Positions 7,771 through 17,920 of a DNA stretch of 64,000 bases are shown here, piece after piece. This stretch comes from Roseateles sp. YR242 (GTDB lineage: Bacteria > Pseudomonadota > Gammaproteobacteria > Burkholderiales > Burkholderiaceae_C). The DNA is taken from assembly GCF_900109745.1 (NCBI RefSeq), contig NZ_FOAV01000007.1, forward strand, positions 248,001 to 312,000. Direction: 5' to 3'. A program made the translations under genes and the position numbers. Position 1 is the first letter of the stretch. Each line of letters starts with the position of its first letter. Below the pieces are notes generated by a model. That model was not told the origin of the DNA. It ran no database searches and saw only the letters and a list, made by a program, of their open reading frames with translations.

Positions 7771-8487
7771 ATGACAGGCACCCCCAACTTGAGCGCCGAG
7801 GCCCTGGCGGCTCTGCCGGCGTCCGAGCGAATCCGCTACCGACTGGTCAAAGCGCGTAAGCGCCATCATGCCAATGACAACATCGCGGATTTCGTAGAAC
7901 CCGGCGAGCTCGACCAGCTCCAGATCGAGGTCCAGGCCAAGATGCAGGAGGTGCTGCAGGCGCTGGTGATCGATACGGACAGCGACCACAACACGCAGGA
8001 GACCGCCAAGCGCGTGGCGAAGATGTTCCTGCGCGAGGTCTTTGCCGGTCGTTATGACCAGGCGCCTTCGGTGACGGAGTTCCCCAACGCCGAGCGGCTC
8101 AATGAGCTGATGATCGTTGGCCCCATCACCGTGCGCAGCGCCTGCTCGCACCACCTCTGCCCCATCATCGGCAAGGTGTGGATCGGCGTGCTGCCCAATG
8201 AGCATTCCAACCTGATCGGTCTGTCCAAATACGTGCGCCTGACGGACTGGGTCATGAGCCGCCCGCAGATCCAGGAAGAAGCCGTCACCATGCTGGCCAA
8301 CGAATTGCAGCAGCGCGTGCGCCCGGACGGGCTGGCCATCGTGATGGATGCCGACCACTTCTGCATGCACTGGCGCGGCGTGAAAGACATGGAATCCTCC
8401 ATGATCAACAGCGTGATGCGCGGCGCCTTCCTGAAAGACCCCAACCTGCGGCGTGAATTCCACTCATTGATTCGCGGCAGGGACTGA
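7771..8487 (+). CDS. folE: GTP cyclohydrolase I
   Basis: 238 residues from the ATG at 7771; the open frame extends further upstream but that part has no family resemblance. FolE turns GTP into 7,8-dihydroneopterin triphosphate, the first step to folate and other pterins. Zinc ligands are visible: Cys125 and His128 in SACSHHLCP, and Cys198 in ADHFCMHW. The basic N-terminal extension (about 1-45) is longer than in E. coli. A BLUF photoreceptor gene follows after 21 bases on the same strand, suggesting cotranscription. Confidence 0.93.
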   Translation: MTGTPNLSAEALAALPASERIRYRLVKARKRHHANDNIADFVEPGELDQLQIEVQAKMQEVLQALVIDTDSDHNTQETAKRVAKMFLREVFAGRYDQAPSVTEFPNAERLNELMIVGPITVRSACSHHLCPIIGKVWIGVLPNEHSNLIGLSKYVRLTDWVMSRPQIQEEAVTMLANELQQRVRPDGLAIVMDADHFCMHWRGVKDMESSMINSVMRGAFLKDPNLRREFHSLIRGRD

Positions 8488-8508
8488 TCAACACCCCAAG
8501 GAGTTGCC

Positions 8509-8946
8509 ATGCTTGTCCGCCTTGTTTATGCCAGCCGTGCTTCGCATGACCTGAGCCCGCATGACCTGCAGGACATCGTGCGCCGCTCGCGCGAGCACAA
8601 CACCGAGGACGGCATCACCGGCCTGCTCTGCTTCTCCGGCGGCACCTTCATCCAGGTGTTGGAGGGGGCGCGCGAGCCGGTGAATGCCCGCTACAAGCGC
8701 ATCGTGATGGATGAGCGCCACGACACACCCACCTTGATCGACTATGAGGAGATCTCGGAACGGCGCTTCGCCGGCTGGGCGATGGGGCAGGTGAACCTGC
8801 AGCGGCTCAACACGGCGCTGCTGCTGAAGTACGGGGAGACGCAGAAGCTCGATCCCTTCCGCATGACTGGCGCGGCGCTGACGGCGCTGTTTGACGAACT
8901 GGTCACGGCCGGCGCGATCGAATGTTCCGGACCTGAGAGTCGCTGA
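8509..8946 (+). CDS. BLUF-domain blue-light sensor (FAD)
   Basis: 145 residues, essentially one BLUF domain (1-95) plus a C-terminal cap of about 50 residues with no output enzyme. The photocycle residues fall at Tyr7, Asn31, Gln49, Trp90 and Met92, a constant offset of 14 from AppA (Tyr21, Asn45, Gln63, Trp104, Met106), so flavin binding and light response are likely. A good Shine-Dalgarno (AAGGAG) precedes the ATG. Short BLUF proteins act by binding partner proteins; the partner is unknown, and the 21-base distance to folE makes pterin metabolism or an adjacent regulator worth considering. Confidence 0.92.
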   Translation: MLVRLVYASRASHDLSPHDLQDIVRRSREHNTEDGITGLLCFSGGTFIQVLEGAREPVNARYKRIVMDERHDTPTLIDYEEISERRFAGWAMGQVNLQRLNTALLLKYGETQKLDPFRMTGAALTALFDELVTAGAIECSGPESR

Positions 8947-9019
8947 CCGCCGCCGAAGGCCACCGAGGGTCGCTGGCCGCTGCTGATCACCGCTGAAGCA
9001 GTGCTGCGTCTCGTGGGGC

Positions 9020-10303
9020 TCACGCCAGCATGTCGCTCCACAAGGTGCGGGCCCAGTGCCAGGCGTAACGGGCCTCCAGCGCCGTCGGTCCGTCGGAGAC
9101 ACCGCCTGACCCGGGCACCGTCCGATAGGTCCGCTCCTGCGCCAGATAGCGATGCACGCTGGCCACGTGGATCACCTGCTCACCATCGACATGGCTGTAG
9201 CAGGTGTTGGTCAGCATCGGTTCTGCATCCGGCGCCTGGCCAGCCAATGCGCTGAGCACGGCGGCGGCGGCCACCTTGGCATGGGCATTGGCCATGTGCC
9301 CGCTCTTGGGCATGGCCGGCGCCACCTGGATGGCGTCGCCGATGATGTGCACGTCCGGCGCCACGGTGGAGGTGAAGGTCTGGTAGTGGATGGGGCACCA
9401 GCGGCCCGCCGCGGTCTCGCCTGCCAGCCCTGCCGTGCGTGCAATGGTGCCGGCGCGCATCGCTGGCAGCACATTCAGTACGTCCGCCCGCTCCGGTGGT
9501 TGCAGCTCGAAGCGCACCGAACCCCCTGGGTCACGCCCCGTCTCCACCGCCACGGCCTTGTGCAGCGGCCGGTATTCAAGGATGCCCGCGTAGCGCTCGG
9601 CCCAGATCTTCTTGAACAGCGGCCCCTTGGAGGTGATGTCCGGATTGGCGTCGAACACCAGCAGCTTGGCGCGCGGCTTGGCCTTCTTCAGCCAGGCGGC
9701 CACCACGCTGGCGCGCTCGTATGGGCCGGGGGGGCAACGGTAGGGCGCTTCGGGGATGGTGACTGCAAAGACGCCGCCCTCCGGCATGGCTTCGATCTGC
9801 CGCCGCAAGCTCACCGTTTCCGGCCCCGCCTTCCAGGCCTGAAGAATCTGGCCTGATTGATGGGCCGCCTGCAGCCCTTGCACACTGTCCCATTGCAGGT
9901 CGATGCCGGGCGAGACGATCAGGCGGTCATAACGCAGCGGGTCCCCGTGGGCCAGCAGGACCAGCCGCCGGGCGGTGTCGATGTGGACCACATGGTCGCG
10001 CACCAGCCGCACGCCGTGCTGCTGTTCCAGCGAAGCCAGCGGGCGGCTCAACGCATCAATGGATGTGAACCCGCCCAGCACGAGGTTGGACAGCGGGCAC
10101 GACACAAATCCCGCCTGAGGTTCGATCAGCACCACCTCCAGTTGGTGGCCCGACCACAACCGCAGATAGCGCGCTGCGGTGGCCCCGCCGATGCCGCCGC
10201 CAATCACCACCACCCGGGCGGCACGCCAGCCTGTGTGGGCCTGTGCAGTCCCCCATGCGGCCGCAGCGGCACTGCCCAGCAGCCAATCGCGGCGCCGCAT
10301 CAT
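9020..10303 (-). CDS. fccB: Flavocytochrome c sulfide dehydrogenase, flavoprotein subunit
   Basis: 427 residues. An N-terminal twin-arginine type signal (RRRDWLLG at 3-10, then an Ala-rich stretch) sends the folded flavoprotein to the periplasm. FAD motif GGGIGG at 35-40. Cysteines at 69 (FVSCPLSN) and 190 (YRCPPGP) fall in the family's active and flavin-binding regions. It oxidises sulfide and passes electrons to the cytochrome subunit encoded just upstream (fccA), with a four-base overlap. The C-terminal domain (about 330-427) matches the FCSD C-terminus (NTCYSHVDG). Confidence 0.88.
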   Translation of the reverse strand: MMRRRDWLLGSAAAAAWGTAQAHTGWRAARVVVIGGGIGGATAARYLRLWSGHQLEVVLIEPQAGFVSCPLSNLVLGGFTSIDALSRPLASLEQQHGVRLVRDHVVHIDTARRLVLLAHGDPLRYDRLIVSPGIDLQWDSVQGLQAAHQSGQILQAWKAGPETVSLRRQIEAMPEGGVFAVTIPEAPYRCPPGPYERASVVAAWLKKAKPRAKLLVFDANPDITSKGPLFKKIWAERYAGILEYRPLHKAVAVETGRDPGGSVRFELQPPERADVLNVLPAMRAGTIARTAGLAGETAAGRWCPIHYQTFTSTVAPDVHIIGDAIQVAPAMPKSGHMANAHAKVAAAAVLSALAGQAPDAEPMLTNTCYSHVDGEQVIHVASVHRYLAQERTYRTVPGSGGVSDGPTALEARYAWHWARTLWSDMLA

Positions 10304-10764
10304 GGTTGTTCTCCTCGGCCTCGCCGATCGCCGGAGTGGTCTTGGTGCGCCCGCTGTTCGGAGGGCCTGGATGCCCCCGATGCGCCTCTCGCCTCACGTC
10401 GTGATGAACGTTGCGCGGCAAAATACTGCGCCAATGCCGTGATCTGGCCGTCGTCATAGCCCTTGGCCAGTTGCGGCATGACGGTTCCCGGGCGGGTGCC
10501 GTTCTTGAAGGCGCGCAGCATCGCCGCAAGCTCATCCGCCGGGCGTCCGGCCAAACCCGGGATGGCGGTGTCGGCGACGGCGTGGCCGTTGGTGCCATGG
10601 CAGGCGGCACAGGTGGCCGCCAGGGATTTCATGGCGAGGGGGATTTCATCGTGCAGGGCACGGTCGGTGGGGATGGCGGGAGTGTCCGCCCATGCCACAG
10701 GCGACAGCGCGGCCCACGCGCCCAACGCTCTCAACACCAGCGACCATCCCGCCTGTTCGAACAT
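10300..10764 (-). CDS. fccA: Monoheme c-type cytochrome, FccA-like subunit
   Basis: 154 residues: a signal peptide (about 1-26, PVAWA), one heme motif CAACH at 52-56 and a probable axial Met96 in TVMPQL. Class I cytochrome c of the sulfide dehydrogenase type; it would take electrons from FccB in the periplasm. Only one heme is present, whereas Allochromatium FccA has two. The C-terminal 35 residues are unusually rich in Arg, Ser, Gly and Gln and lie outside the cytochrome fold. The gene is directly coupled to fccB. Confidence 0.82.
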   Translation of the reverse strand: MFEQAGWSLVLRALGAWAALSPVAWADTPAIPTDRALHDEIPLAMKSLAATCAACHGTNGHAVADTAIPGLAGRPADELAAMLRAFKNGTRPGTVMPQLAKGYDDGQITALAQYFAAQRSSRREARGASGASRPSEQRAHQDHSGDRRGRGEQP

Positions 10765-10839
10765 TGGCCCCTCCCTCGCGCCAGCCCCTGTGACGCTGAG
10801 CGAGTGTAGGAAAACCGCGAAGAGACGGCCAGGGCCTCG

Positions 10840-11388
10840 TCAGAGGCTGCGTGACTCTGAAAACCCGAAGAAGCTGACCAGCACCCGGGTGGGAAACTGC
10901 CGTACAGCCTCGTTGTAGTTCTGCACCGCCTGGTTGAACATCTGGCGGGAGAACGCCCGCTGACGGTCCACCAGCTTGAGTTCATCCACGATGCTGGAGA
11001 GTGCCGCATCCGACACCAGTTCGGAGTGATGCTCCACCAGCGAGATCAGCCGCGTCAACGCTGCGCCATGCACGGCGGAGGTGATGGCTAGCTGGGCAAT
11101 CGGGTCGGCGGCATGGGGCTTGGTGCGCACGGCCAGGGTGGCGGCCTGCGCCTCGGCCTGAGCGGCGGCCAGTGCGTCGATGCTGGCCTGCTCACTGGGC
11201 AGCCGCTCGCGCAGATGGGCCAGCAGCGATTCGCCGAGCGCGGCCCGCCGGGTGAGGGCGTCGTCCAGCTGCCCGAAGGCCTTGCCGATCTCATTGCGCA
11301 GCAGCATCACCCGGTTGTAGGCGCCGATGCCCCAGAAGAGCAGCACCGCGCCGATGAACCACAGGCAACGTTCCCAGATCACGCTCAC
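10840..11388 (-). CDS. LemA-family membrane protein
   Basis: 182 residues: one N-terminal transmembrane segment (about 8-24), then a long helical domain. LemA hallmarks are NRVMLLRNEIGKAFGQLDDAL near the start and FNQAVQNYNEAVRQFPTRV followed by FFGF at the end. LemA proteins are small membrane-anchored four-helix proteins of unclear role. The start is GTG with GAGGA upstream overlapping the queC stop, so it is coupled to queC. Confidence 0.82.
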   Translation of the reverse strand: MSVIWERCLWFIGAVLLFWGIGAYNRVMLLRNEIGKAFGQLDDALTRRAALGESLLAHLRERLPSEQASIDALAAAQAEAQAATLAVRTKPHAADPIAQLAITSAVHGAALTRLISLVEHHSELVSDAALSSIVDELKLVDRQRAFSRQMFNQAVQNYNEAVRQFPTRVLVSFFGFSESRSL

Positions 11389-11397
11389 GATCGATCC

Positions 11398-12153
11398 TCA
11401 GCCGCGGGCCTTGGCCTGCATGAACGCCTCGTAGCCCTTGGCCCGCAGCTCGCAGGCGGGGCACTGGCCGCAACCCCAACCCCAGGCGTGACGGGTCTCG
11501 CGCTGGCCCAGGTAGCAGGTGTGGGTGTGTTCGATGATCAGCTCGTTGAGCGGTGTGCCGCCCAGCGCCTCAGTCAGGGCCCAGGTCTGGGCCTTGGTGA
11601 TGAACATCAGCGGCGTTTCCACCGTCATGGGCGCGTCCAGGCCCAGGCTCAGAGCCACCTGCAGCGCCTTGAGCGTGTTGTCCCGGCAGTCCGGGTAGCC
11701 GGAGAAATCCGTCTCGCACATGCCGCCCACCAGCACGGAGGCGCCGCGGCGGTAGGCCAACGTGGCAGCGAAGGTCAGGAACAGCAGGTTGCGCCCCGGC
11801 ACAAAGGTGTTGGGCAGGCCGTTGGCCTGCAGCTCGATGGCGCGTTCCTGCGTCAAGGCGGTGTCCGAGATCTGGCCCAGCAGGCTCAGGTCCAGCAGGT
11901 GGTCTTCGCCCAGCTTGCCGGCCCATTGCGGGAACTGTGCGGTGATCTGCTGGCGCACGGTCTGGCGGCAGTCCAGTTCGATGCGGTGGCGCTGGCCATA
12001 GTCGAACCCCAGCGTCTCCACCTCGGCGAACCGGTCCAGCGCCCAGGCCAGGCACGCGGTGGAATCCTGGCCGCCGGAAAACAGCACCACGGCCTTGCGG
12101 CTGGAGGCGATGACGGCGTTGGGGGGTGTCAGGGGGAGGGATGCGTCGGACAT
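11398..12153 (-). CDS. queC: 7-cyano-7-deazaguanine synthase QueC
   Basis: 251 residues. The ATP pyrophosphatase loop SGGQDS is near residue 26, and the zinc site uses Cys213 and the CxxCxxC set Cys228, Cys231, Cys234. It converts 7-carboxy-7-deazaguanine with ammonia and ATP to preQ0, the precursor of queuosine in tRNA. No other queuosine genes are in the window. The LemA-like gene follows immediately. Confidence 0.95.
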   Translation of the reverse strand: MSDASLPLTPPNAVIASSRKAVVLFSGGQDSTACLAWALDRFAEVETLGFDYGQRHRIELDCRQTVRQQITAQFPQWAGKLGEDHLLDLSLLGQISDTALTQERAIELQANGLPNTFVPGRNLLFLTFAATLAYRRGASVLVGGMCETDFSGYPDCRDNTLKALQVALSLGLDAPMTVETPLMFITKAQTWALTEALGGTPLNELIIEHTHTCYLGQRETRHAWGWGCGQCPACELRAKGYEAFMQAKARG

Positions 12154-12413
12154 GGGGAGCGGAGTTCAGGGCGTGCCAGGCCAGAAGTGTGCCAGGGCTG
12201 CGCCCGCAACGCTGCGATGCTCGCCCCCGGCAGCAACTCCAGGTAACGGACCCGGCCGGAGCCGCCTCTGCGCACCAGAGCGCGCCGAACGCACGCAGCG
12301 TCGTTCAAGCGGGGCTCTGGTTAGGAAAGAGGGCCACCGCCGGGCCGCCCCAAGGTGGCCCGCAGTCCCCTTGGGGGGCGGATGGACGGGCCTTTGGCCC
12401 GAACAGCCGGGGG
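12154..12413. repeat. Gene-free stretch with GC-rich palindromes between proA and queC
   Basis: 260 bases with no convincing gene. It has an imperfect hairpin (CCGCCCCAAGG at 12345-12355 with CCTTGGGGGGCGG at 12369-12381) and a second one, CGGGCC-TTT-GGCCCG at 12387-12401. The G+C-rich, palindromic style is that of dispersed Burkholderiales intergenic repeats; it may also end proA transcription on the minus strand. Confidence 0.45.
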
Positions 12414-13688
12414 CTACTGTCTTGTTTCACCTTGGCCGAGGACGATCCATTTCATCGAAGTGAGACCTTCGAGGCCGACGGGACCGCGGGCGTGGAACTT
12501 GTCCGTCGAGATGCCGATCTCGGCCCCCAGCCCATATTCGAAGCCATCGGCAAAGCGGGTGCTGGCGTTCACCATCACGCTGGCGGAATCCACCTCGCGC
12601 AGAAAGCGCATCGCGTTGGCATGCAGCGTGGTCAGGATCGCGTCGGTGTGGTGCGAGCCATGGTGGTTGATGTGGGCGATGGCTTCGTCCAGGCTGTCCA
12701 CCACCTTGATGCTGATGATGGGCGCCAGGTATTCGGTGCCCCAGTCTTCCTCGGTGGCCAGTGCCAGCTTGGCGTCCGGCACTTCCAGCAGGGCCGCAAA
12801 GGCCTGCGGGCAGGCACGCATCTCCACCCCCTTGGCGGCAAACAGCCGGCCGATGCGGGGCAGGAAGGCGGCCGCCTGATCGGCATGCACCAGCAGCGAT
12901 TCGGTCGCATTGCAGGGGCTGTATTTCTGGGTCTTGGCGTTTTCCACCACCACCAGCGCCTGTTCCAGATCCACCTGGGCGTCCACGTAGCAGTGGCAGT
13001 TGCCGTCCAGATGCTTGATCACAGGTACGCGGGCGTCGCGGCTGATGCGCTCAATCAGGCCCTTGCCCCCGCGCGGGATGATCACGTCCACGGCATCGGG
13101 CATGGCGATGAGCAGGCCCACGGCGGCGCGGTCGGTGGTGTTGACCAGTTGCACACCTTCGGCGGGCAGACCCGCTTCTTCCAGGCTTTGCGCCACCAGG
13201 GCGGCCAGGGCCAGGTTGCTGTGCAAGGCCTCGGAGCCACCCCGCAAGATGCAGGCGTTGCCACTCTTGATGGCCAGGGAGGCCGCCTCGATGGTCACAT
13301 TGGGGCGGCTCTCGTAGATCATGCCGAACACGCCCAGCGGCACCCGCATCTGGCCCACACTGATGCCGGTGGGGCGACGCTTCACGCCGGTGATCTCGCC
13401 GACGGGGTCCGGCATGCTGGCGATCTGTTCGCAGCCTTGTGCCACCGTGTCCAGTGTCTTGGCGTCCAGCCGCAGGCGGTCTACCAGCGGGGCGGCCAGA
13501 CCGGCTTCGCGGGCGGCACTCAGGTCGCGCTCATTGGCGGCGGCCAGGGCCGGGCCACTCTCGCGCAGGCGGCGGGCCAGCGCCAGAAGGGCGTTGTTCT
13601 TGGCAGCAGTCGGTGCGGCGGCCATCAACGTCGCGGCGCGACGTGCGGCCTGGCCCACGCTGGTCATGTAGGCAACGAGGTCGGTCAT
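12414..13688 (-). CDS. proA: Gamma-glutamyl phosphate reductase
   Basis: 424 residues from the ATG at 13688 ([12 protein letters not shown]). The open frame continues 48 codons upstream into a palindromic repeat, and that part is not family-like. ProA reduces gamma-glutamyl phosphate with NADPH to glutamate semialdehyde in proline synthesis. The catalytic cysteine is in [12 protein letters not shown], with ILRGGSEA and [10 protein letters not shown] also typical. Length agrees with E. coli ProA (417). No proB lies next to it. Confidence 0.94.
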   Translation of the reverse strand: MTDLVAYMTSVGQAARRAATLMAAAPTAAKNNALLALARRLRESGPALAAANERDLSAAREAGLAAPLVDRLRLDAKTLDTVAQGCEQIASMPDPVGEITGVKRRPTGISVGQMRVPLGVFGMIYESRPNVTIEAASLAIKSGNACILRGGSEALHSNLALAALVAQSLEEAGLPAEGVQLVNTTDRAAVGLLIAMPDAVDVIIPRGGKGLIERISRDARVPVIKHLDGNCHCYVDAQVDLEQALVVVENAKTQKYSPCNATESLLVHADQAAAFLPRIGRLFAAKGVEMRACPQAFAALLEVPDAKLALATEEDWGTEYLAPIISIKVVDSLDEAIAHINHHGSHHTDAILTTLHANAMRFLREVDSASVMVNASTRFADGFEYGLGAEIGISTDKFHARGPVGLEGLTSMKWIVLGQGETRQ

Positions 13689-13756
13689 GGTGCGATTCTG
13701 AACCAAGCTGGGACTGGCCTGCCCATCGAATCCCACCACCCCACCCTTCGCGGGGC

Positions 13757-13840
13757 CGGGTCGGGCGCCCGGCGGCGTTGCAAATCCTCGCCATAGCGCT
13801 GCTATGGCTGCGGTTTGCGCCTTGCCGGACACCCGACCCG
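13757..13840. repeat. REP-like nested palindromic element
   Basis: Outer arms at 13757-13772 and 13825-13840 (CGGGTCGGG against CCCGACCCG) enclose an inner hairpin, 13774-13821: GGCG, CAAA and GCCATAG on the left pair with CTATGGC, TTTG and CGCC on the right. It lies between the M16 protease stop and the proA start. Such structured intergenic elements are usually multicopy in these genomes; copy number cannot be judged here. Confidence 0.55.
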
Positions 13841-13885
13841 ATCCCGCGACCGAGCGGCATGAGCGAGTGTCCGGCCCCAGGACCG

Positions 13886-16750
13886 TTACGGCTTGGGGGC
13901 GGCGGGTACCGCGGCGGGGAGCAGGGCGCCGTTCACGTCACGCACTTCGAGCGGTGTGCGGCCCCAGGTTTGCAGCTGCGGCAGCACCTTGGACTTGTCG
14001 CCCACGGCCACCACGATCAGGCCGGTGGGATCGACATAGGTGCGCGCCGCCTGCAAGGCGCTGGCCGCCGTCACGGCGCTGTACTTGCGCGGCAGCGAGG
14101 TGATGCTGTCGGCCGGCTGGCCCACGGCCCACTCGCTGGCATAGGTGGACGCCACCACGCGATTGGTGTCGAACAGGCCGGGCAAGGCCAGCAACTGCGC
14201 GTTGCGGACCCGGTTCAGCTCGGCCGCACCCATGGGCTTGGCGCGGATGCCGTCAATCTCCTTGAACATGTCGCTCAGGGCCGGACCCGTCACATCGGTG
14301 CGCACGCTGCCCCGGATGCCAAAGGTGCCGCTGTCACGGTTCAGCGAGAAGCCGGAGTAGATGCCATAGGTGTAGCCCTTCACCTCACGCAGCTGCGTGT
14401 TGATGCGCGACGTGAAAAGACCGCCCAGCGCTGCGTTCATCACCTTGATGTCGGTCGCCACCGGCACGCCAGCCTTCGGGCCGGGCGACACCACGGCCAG
14501 CGCCGTCTGCGGCGAACCCGGCTTGTCCACCAGCACCACACGGGCAGCCACCGGGCGGGCCGGTGCGGCGTTCACCGTGGGGGCGGCCGACGTCGGCTTG
14601 ACCCAGCCGCCGAACAACTTCTCGGCGAGCGGCCGGAGTTCGGCTTCGGTCAGGTCACCAGCGACCACCAGGGCCGCCTCGTCCGGCCGGTAATGAGCCT
14701 GCCAGAACTGGCGCAGCGCCACCGTGTCCGTGGCCGCGATCGAGGCTTCCGTGCCCAGGCCATTGGCAGCCAGCGGATGGCCGTCGCCGTACACCACGCG
14801 GTTGCCGACCAGGGAGGCCACCGCCGGCGCCTGTTCGCGCTGCTGGGCCAGGGCGGCCAGGCGCTCGCCCTTCAGGCGGGCGACCTCGGTCTCGGCAAAG
14901 GCCGGGTTCTGCGTCACATCGGCCAGCAGGGCCAGGCTCTGCGCAAAATTGGTCTTGAGGCTGCTGACCTCCACGCGGGCCTCGTCACGGCTGGAGCTGC
15001 TGGTCAGCGTGGCGCCCAGGTTGCCGGATTCATCGGCAATCTGCTGTGCACTGCGCGATTGCGTGCCCTGCTGCAGCATGGCGGCGGTGAAGCTGGCCAG
15101 GCCCGGCTTGTCCGCCGGGTTGGTGGTCTGGCCGGCATGAACCACCAGCGTGGCACTGGCCAGCGGCAGGCCAGGGTTGGCCACATGGATCACCGTCAGG
15201 CCGTTGGCAAGGGTGAATCGGTGGCCGTCCGGCAGCGACAGCGCCTTGGCCTTGCCCCCCTTGGGCTGCTGGTGGCGCCAGGCGGCGTCCGCGTTCAGCG
15301 ATTCCCGTTCGTTCTTGCCCGCCTTGGTGGGCGCCGGGGGCGTCGCCACTTCAGCGGCCAGTTGCTGCTCGCCCGGTGTGGCGTAGATCACCACGCGGGA
15401 CTGCTTCTTGAGCTGCTGCGCCGCCACGTCACGCACCTGCGCACCGGTCATGGCCTGGTAACGGCCCAGGTCCTTGGCGATGTAGTTGGGGTCGCCCGCC
15501 TGCTGGTTGTAATAGTTGATCTGGTCCGCCAGGCCCTGCAGCTTTTCCAGCCGGGTCAGCAGACCGGTCTCGATGGCTGCACGGGCACGGGCCATTTCCT
15601 CGGGCGTGGGCGGGTTCTGGGAGATGTCGGCCACGGCGTCGTCCACCAGCTTCTCGATCTCCTCCAGCGACTTGCCCGGCCGGGCCACGATCTCGATGTT
15701 GAACACCGAACCCAGGGACAGCGAGTACTGCTGCACCGACACGGACTGGGCAAGCTGCTTGTCGTAGACCAGCGTCTTGTAGAGCCGGCTGGACTTGCCG
15801 CCGCCCAGCACATGCGAGGCCACGTCCATTTCCGCATCACCAGGCTGGAACACGGCGGGGGTTTGCCATGCGATGTTCAGACGCGAGAGTTCGATCCGGT
15901 CGGTCACCGCAATGCGTTTCTCTTCGGTGATCTTCGGCTGCGCCACCTGCACCGGCGGTACGGCTTCACCGGCCTTGAGGGGCCCGAAATACTTCTCCAC
16001 CAACTTGCGCGCGTCCGCCGGGTTGAAGTCGCCCGCCAGCACCAGCGTGGCGTTGTTGGGCCGGTAGTAGCGGCGGGCAAAGGCCTTCACGTCACGCAGC
16101 TGGATGGACTGGATATCCGCATGCGAGCCGATGACGGAGGCGTAATAGGGGTGATCTTCCGGATACAGCGCGTGGAACAGGGCTTCCTCGACGATGCCGT
16201 AGGGCCGGTTTTCCACGGATTGGCGGCGTTCATTGCGCACCACGTCCTGCTGGTTGGCCAGGGAGACCGAATCCACCTCGTCGATCATGTAGCCCAGCAT
16301 GTCCGACTTCAGCCACAGGCCCAGCTCCAGCTGGTTGGAGGGCAGCGTGAAGAAATAGTTGGTGCGGTCGAAATCGGTGGAGCCGTTGGAGTCGGTGCCC
16401 CCCGCGGCATCAATGATCTGGTCCGCCTGGCCGCGCGGGATGTGGCGGGTGCCGGCGAACATCAGGTGCTCGAAGAGGTGGGCGAAGCCCGTCTGGCCCT
16501 TTGCCTCGTTGCGGGGCCCGGCATGCACCCACAGGTTGAAGGCCACCAGCGGCAGGCGGTGGTCTTCCACCAGGATCACCTCGAAGCCGTTGGCCAGCTT
16601 GACCTTCTCCAGCTTGACCTGCAGCGTGCCGCCATCGGTCGTGATGGCACTGCCGGCGCCCGGGGGCGTGGCGGCCCAGGCGGTGGCGGCAGCCAGGCCC
16701 CCGACGTTCAGGGCGGCCCAGACAGCCAGAGTCAAGGTCTTGATGCGCAT
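13886..16750 (-). CDS. M16-family zinc metallopeptidase, two-domain, exported
   Basis: 954 residues with a cleavable signal peptide (about 1-27, ATAWA). The inverted zinc motif HLFEH is at 91-95, with the downstream NERRQSVEN helix supplying the third ligand. A second M16 repeat (about 500-930) lacks the zinc motif, as in pitrilysin-type peptidases that form a clamshell in one chain. It should degrade peptides in the periplasm. The C-terminus is Pro/Ala-rich. It lies alone between the AEC transporter and proA. Confidence 0.92.
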   Translation of the reverse strand: MRIKTLTLAVWAALNVGGLAAATAWAATPPGAGSAITTDGGTLQVKLEKVKLANGFEVILVEDHRLPLVAFNLWVHAGPRNEAKGQTGFAHLFEHLMFAGTRHIPRGQADQIIDAAGGTDSNGSTDFDRTNYFFTLPSNQLELGLWLKSDMLGYMIDEVDSVSLANQQDVVRNERRQSVENRPYGIVEEALFHALYPEDHPYYASVIGSHADIQSIQLRDVKAFARRYYRPNNATLVLAGDFNPADARKLVEKYFGPLKAGEAVPPVQVAQPKITEEKRIAVTDRIELSRLNIAWQTPAVFQPGDAEMDVASHVLGGGKSSRLYKTLVYDKQLAQSVSVQQYSLSLGSVFNIEIVARPGKSLEEIEKLVDDAVADISQNPPTPEEMARARAAIETGLLTRLEKLQGLADQINYYNQQAGDPNYIAKDLGRYQAMTGAQVRDVAAQQLKKQSRVVIYATPGEQQLAAEVATPPAPTKAGKNERESLNADAAWRHQQPKGGKAKALSLPDGHRFTLANGLTVIHVANPGLPLASATLVVHAGQTTNPADKPGLASFTAAMLQQGTQSRSAQQIADESGNLGATLTSSSSRDEARVEVSSLKTNFAQSLALLADVTQNPAFAETEVARLKGERLAALAQQREQAPAVASLVGNRVVYGDGHPLAANGLGTEASIAATDTVALRQFWQAHYRPDEAALVVAGDLTEAELRPLAEKLFGGWVKPTSAAPTVNAAPARPVAARVVLVDKPGSPQTALAVVSPGPKAGVPVATDIKVMNAALGGLFTSRINTQLREVKGYTYGIYSGFSLNRDSGTFGIRGSVRTDVTGPALSDMFKEIDGIRAKPMGAAELNRVRNAQLLALPGLFDTNRVVASTYASEWAVGQPADSITSLPRKYSAVTAASALQAARTYVDPTGLIVVAVGDKSKVLPQLQTWGRTPLEVRDVNGALLPAAVPAAPKP

Positions 16751-16858
16751 GGCGTGTATCCCTGTGGGATAGGAAAAATGTCGATGGGCGCACCCTACAC
16801 AGGGTGGCGCCGGCTCACAAGTGCGGGAAGCTCATGTGGACATGGGCAACCGGCAGGT

Positions 16859-17830
16859 TCAGCGCCCCAGCCAGACCGGAATGGCCAGCCAGATCGGCGC
16901 GGTGACGGCAAACAGCAAGGTCGCCACCACCACCGCGCCGGAGGCTTCGCGCTCCAGCGTGCGGTAGCGCTGCGAGAACATCATGGCATTGGAGCCCGGT
17001 GGCAGCGCCGCCATCATGACGATCACCGCCAGCCCCAGGCCGGACAGGCCGAAGAGCCAATGCGCCACCACCAGCACCAGCGTGGGCAGAAGCAGCAGCT
17101 TGATGGCGATCAGCCCCAGCATCTCCCGCCATTCGGTGGGCCAGCCGTAATAAGAGAGCGACATGCCGATGAGCACCAGGCACAGCGGCACCACGGCGCT
17201 GCCCAGCATCTGCAGCACCTCGTCCAGCACCCGGGGCAGCGCCATCCCGGTCAGATTCCAGGCAAAGCCGGCCAGCACCGGCAGCACCACCGGATGGATG
17301 ATGGTGTTGCGCATGGTGACCAGCAGCGTGGACATCAGGCTGGCCCCGGTGGCGTGATGGCGGGCCAGGTCGGACTCCACCAGCACGGTGGCGATGGTCA
17401 GCAGCGTGAGGGAATGCAGGCTGACGATGGTGATGTGCACCGCCAGGCCGTCCTCGCCGAACACGCCGGCCACCAGCGGCACCCCCACCTGTAGCGTGTT
17501 GCCAAAGCTGGCCGTGATGCTGCGCACCGCCGGCACGGCAGGGTTGGCGGGCCTGCGAGCCCGCTGCCAGAGGTAGACCCCCAGCAGCGCCACCACGACG
17601 GGGGCAAAGAAGGCGGCGATGGTCAGCCACGGCAGGGTGTCGAAATCCACCCGCGCCGTGGTGCGGAACATCAGTGCCGGAACAAACAGATAAAAGGCCA
17701 GGTTGGACAGCACGCGCGCGGGGTCGTTGTCGCCACCCGCCTTGCCCAGCCAGCGCATGTGTCCGACAAACCAGCCCATCGCCGAGGCGATGAAGATCGC
17801 CAGCAGCTTGGAAAACAAGATGCCTGTCAT
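16859..17830 (-). CDS. AEC-family transporter (auxin efflux carrier superfamily)
   Basis: 323 residues from the ATG at 17830 (MTGILFSKLLAIF), with about ten hydrophobic segments in two halves separated by a polar loop. Features include GWFVGHMRW in the first loop, GNTLQVGVPLV in the middle and ALPPGSNAMMFS near the end, all typical of AEC permeases of small carboxylates or auxin-like acids. The substrate cannot be told. The open frame extends 17 codons upstream of the likely start. Confidence 0.85.
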   Translation of the reverse strand: MTGILFSKLLAIFIASAMGWFVGHMRWLGKAGGDNDPARVLSNLAFYLFVPALMFRTTARVDFDTLPWLTIAAFFAPVVVALLGVYLWQRARRPANPAVPAVRSITASFGNTLQVGVPLVAGVFGEDGLAVHITIVSLHSLTLLTIATVLVESDLARHHATGASLMSTLLVTMRNTIIHPVVLPVLAGFAWNLTGMALPRVLDEVLQMLGSAVVPLCLVLIGMSLSYYGWPTEWREMLGLIAIKLLLLPTLVLVVAHWLFGLSGLGLAVIVMMAALPPGSNAMMFSQRYRTLEREASGAVVVATLLFAVTAPIWLAIPVWLGR

Positions 17831-17920
17831 GGGCCAAAGTATGCCGGTGGCACGCGCCCGGCCCGGGCGGGCGCCGCACATGGGTGTTCGTCAGTGAAGC
17901 GGCGGTGCCTGCCCGGGGCC

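Noticed and set aside
13439-17494. A 1351-codon plus-strand open frame opposite the M16 protease and AEC genes
   Set aside because: It is antisense to two well-supported genes, rich in His, Gln, Arg and Gly as expected for a shadow frame of GC-rich DNA, and matches no family.
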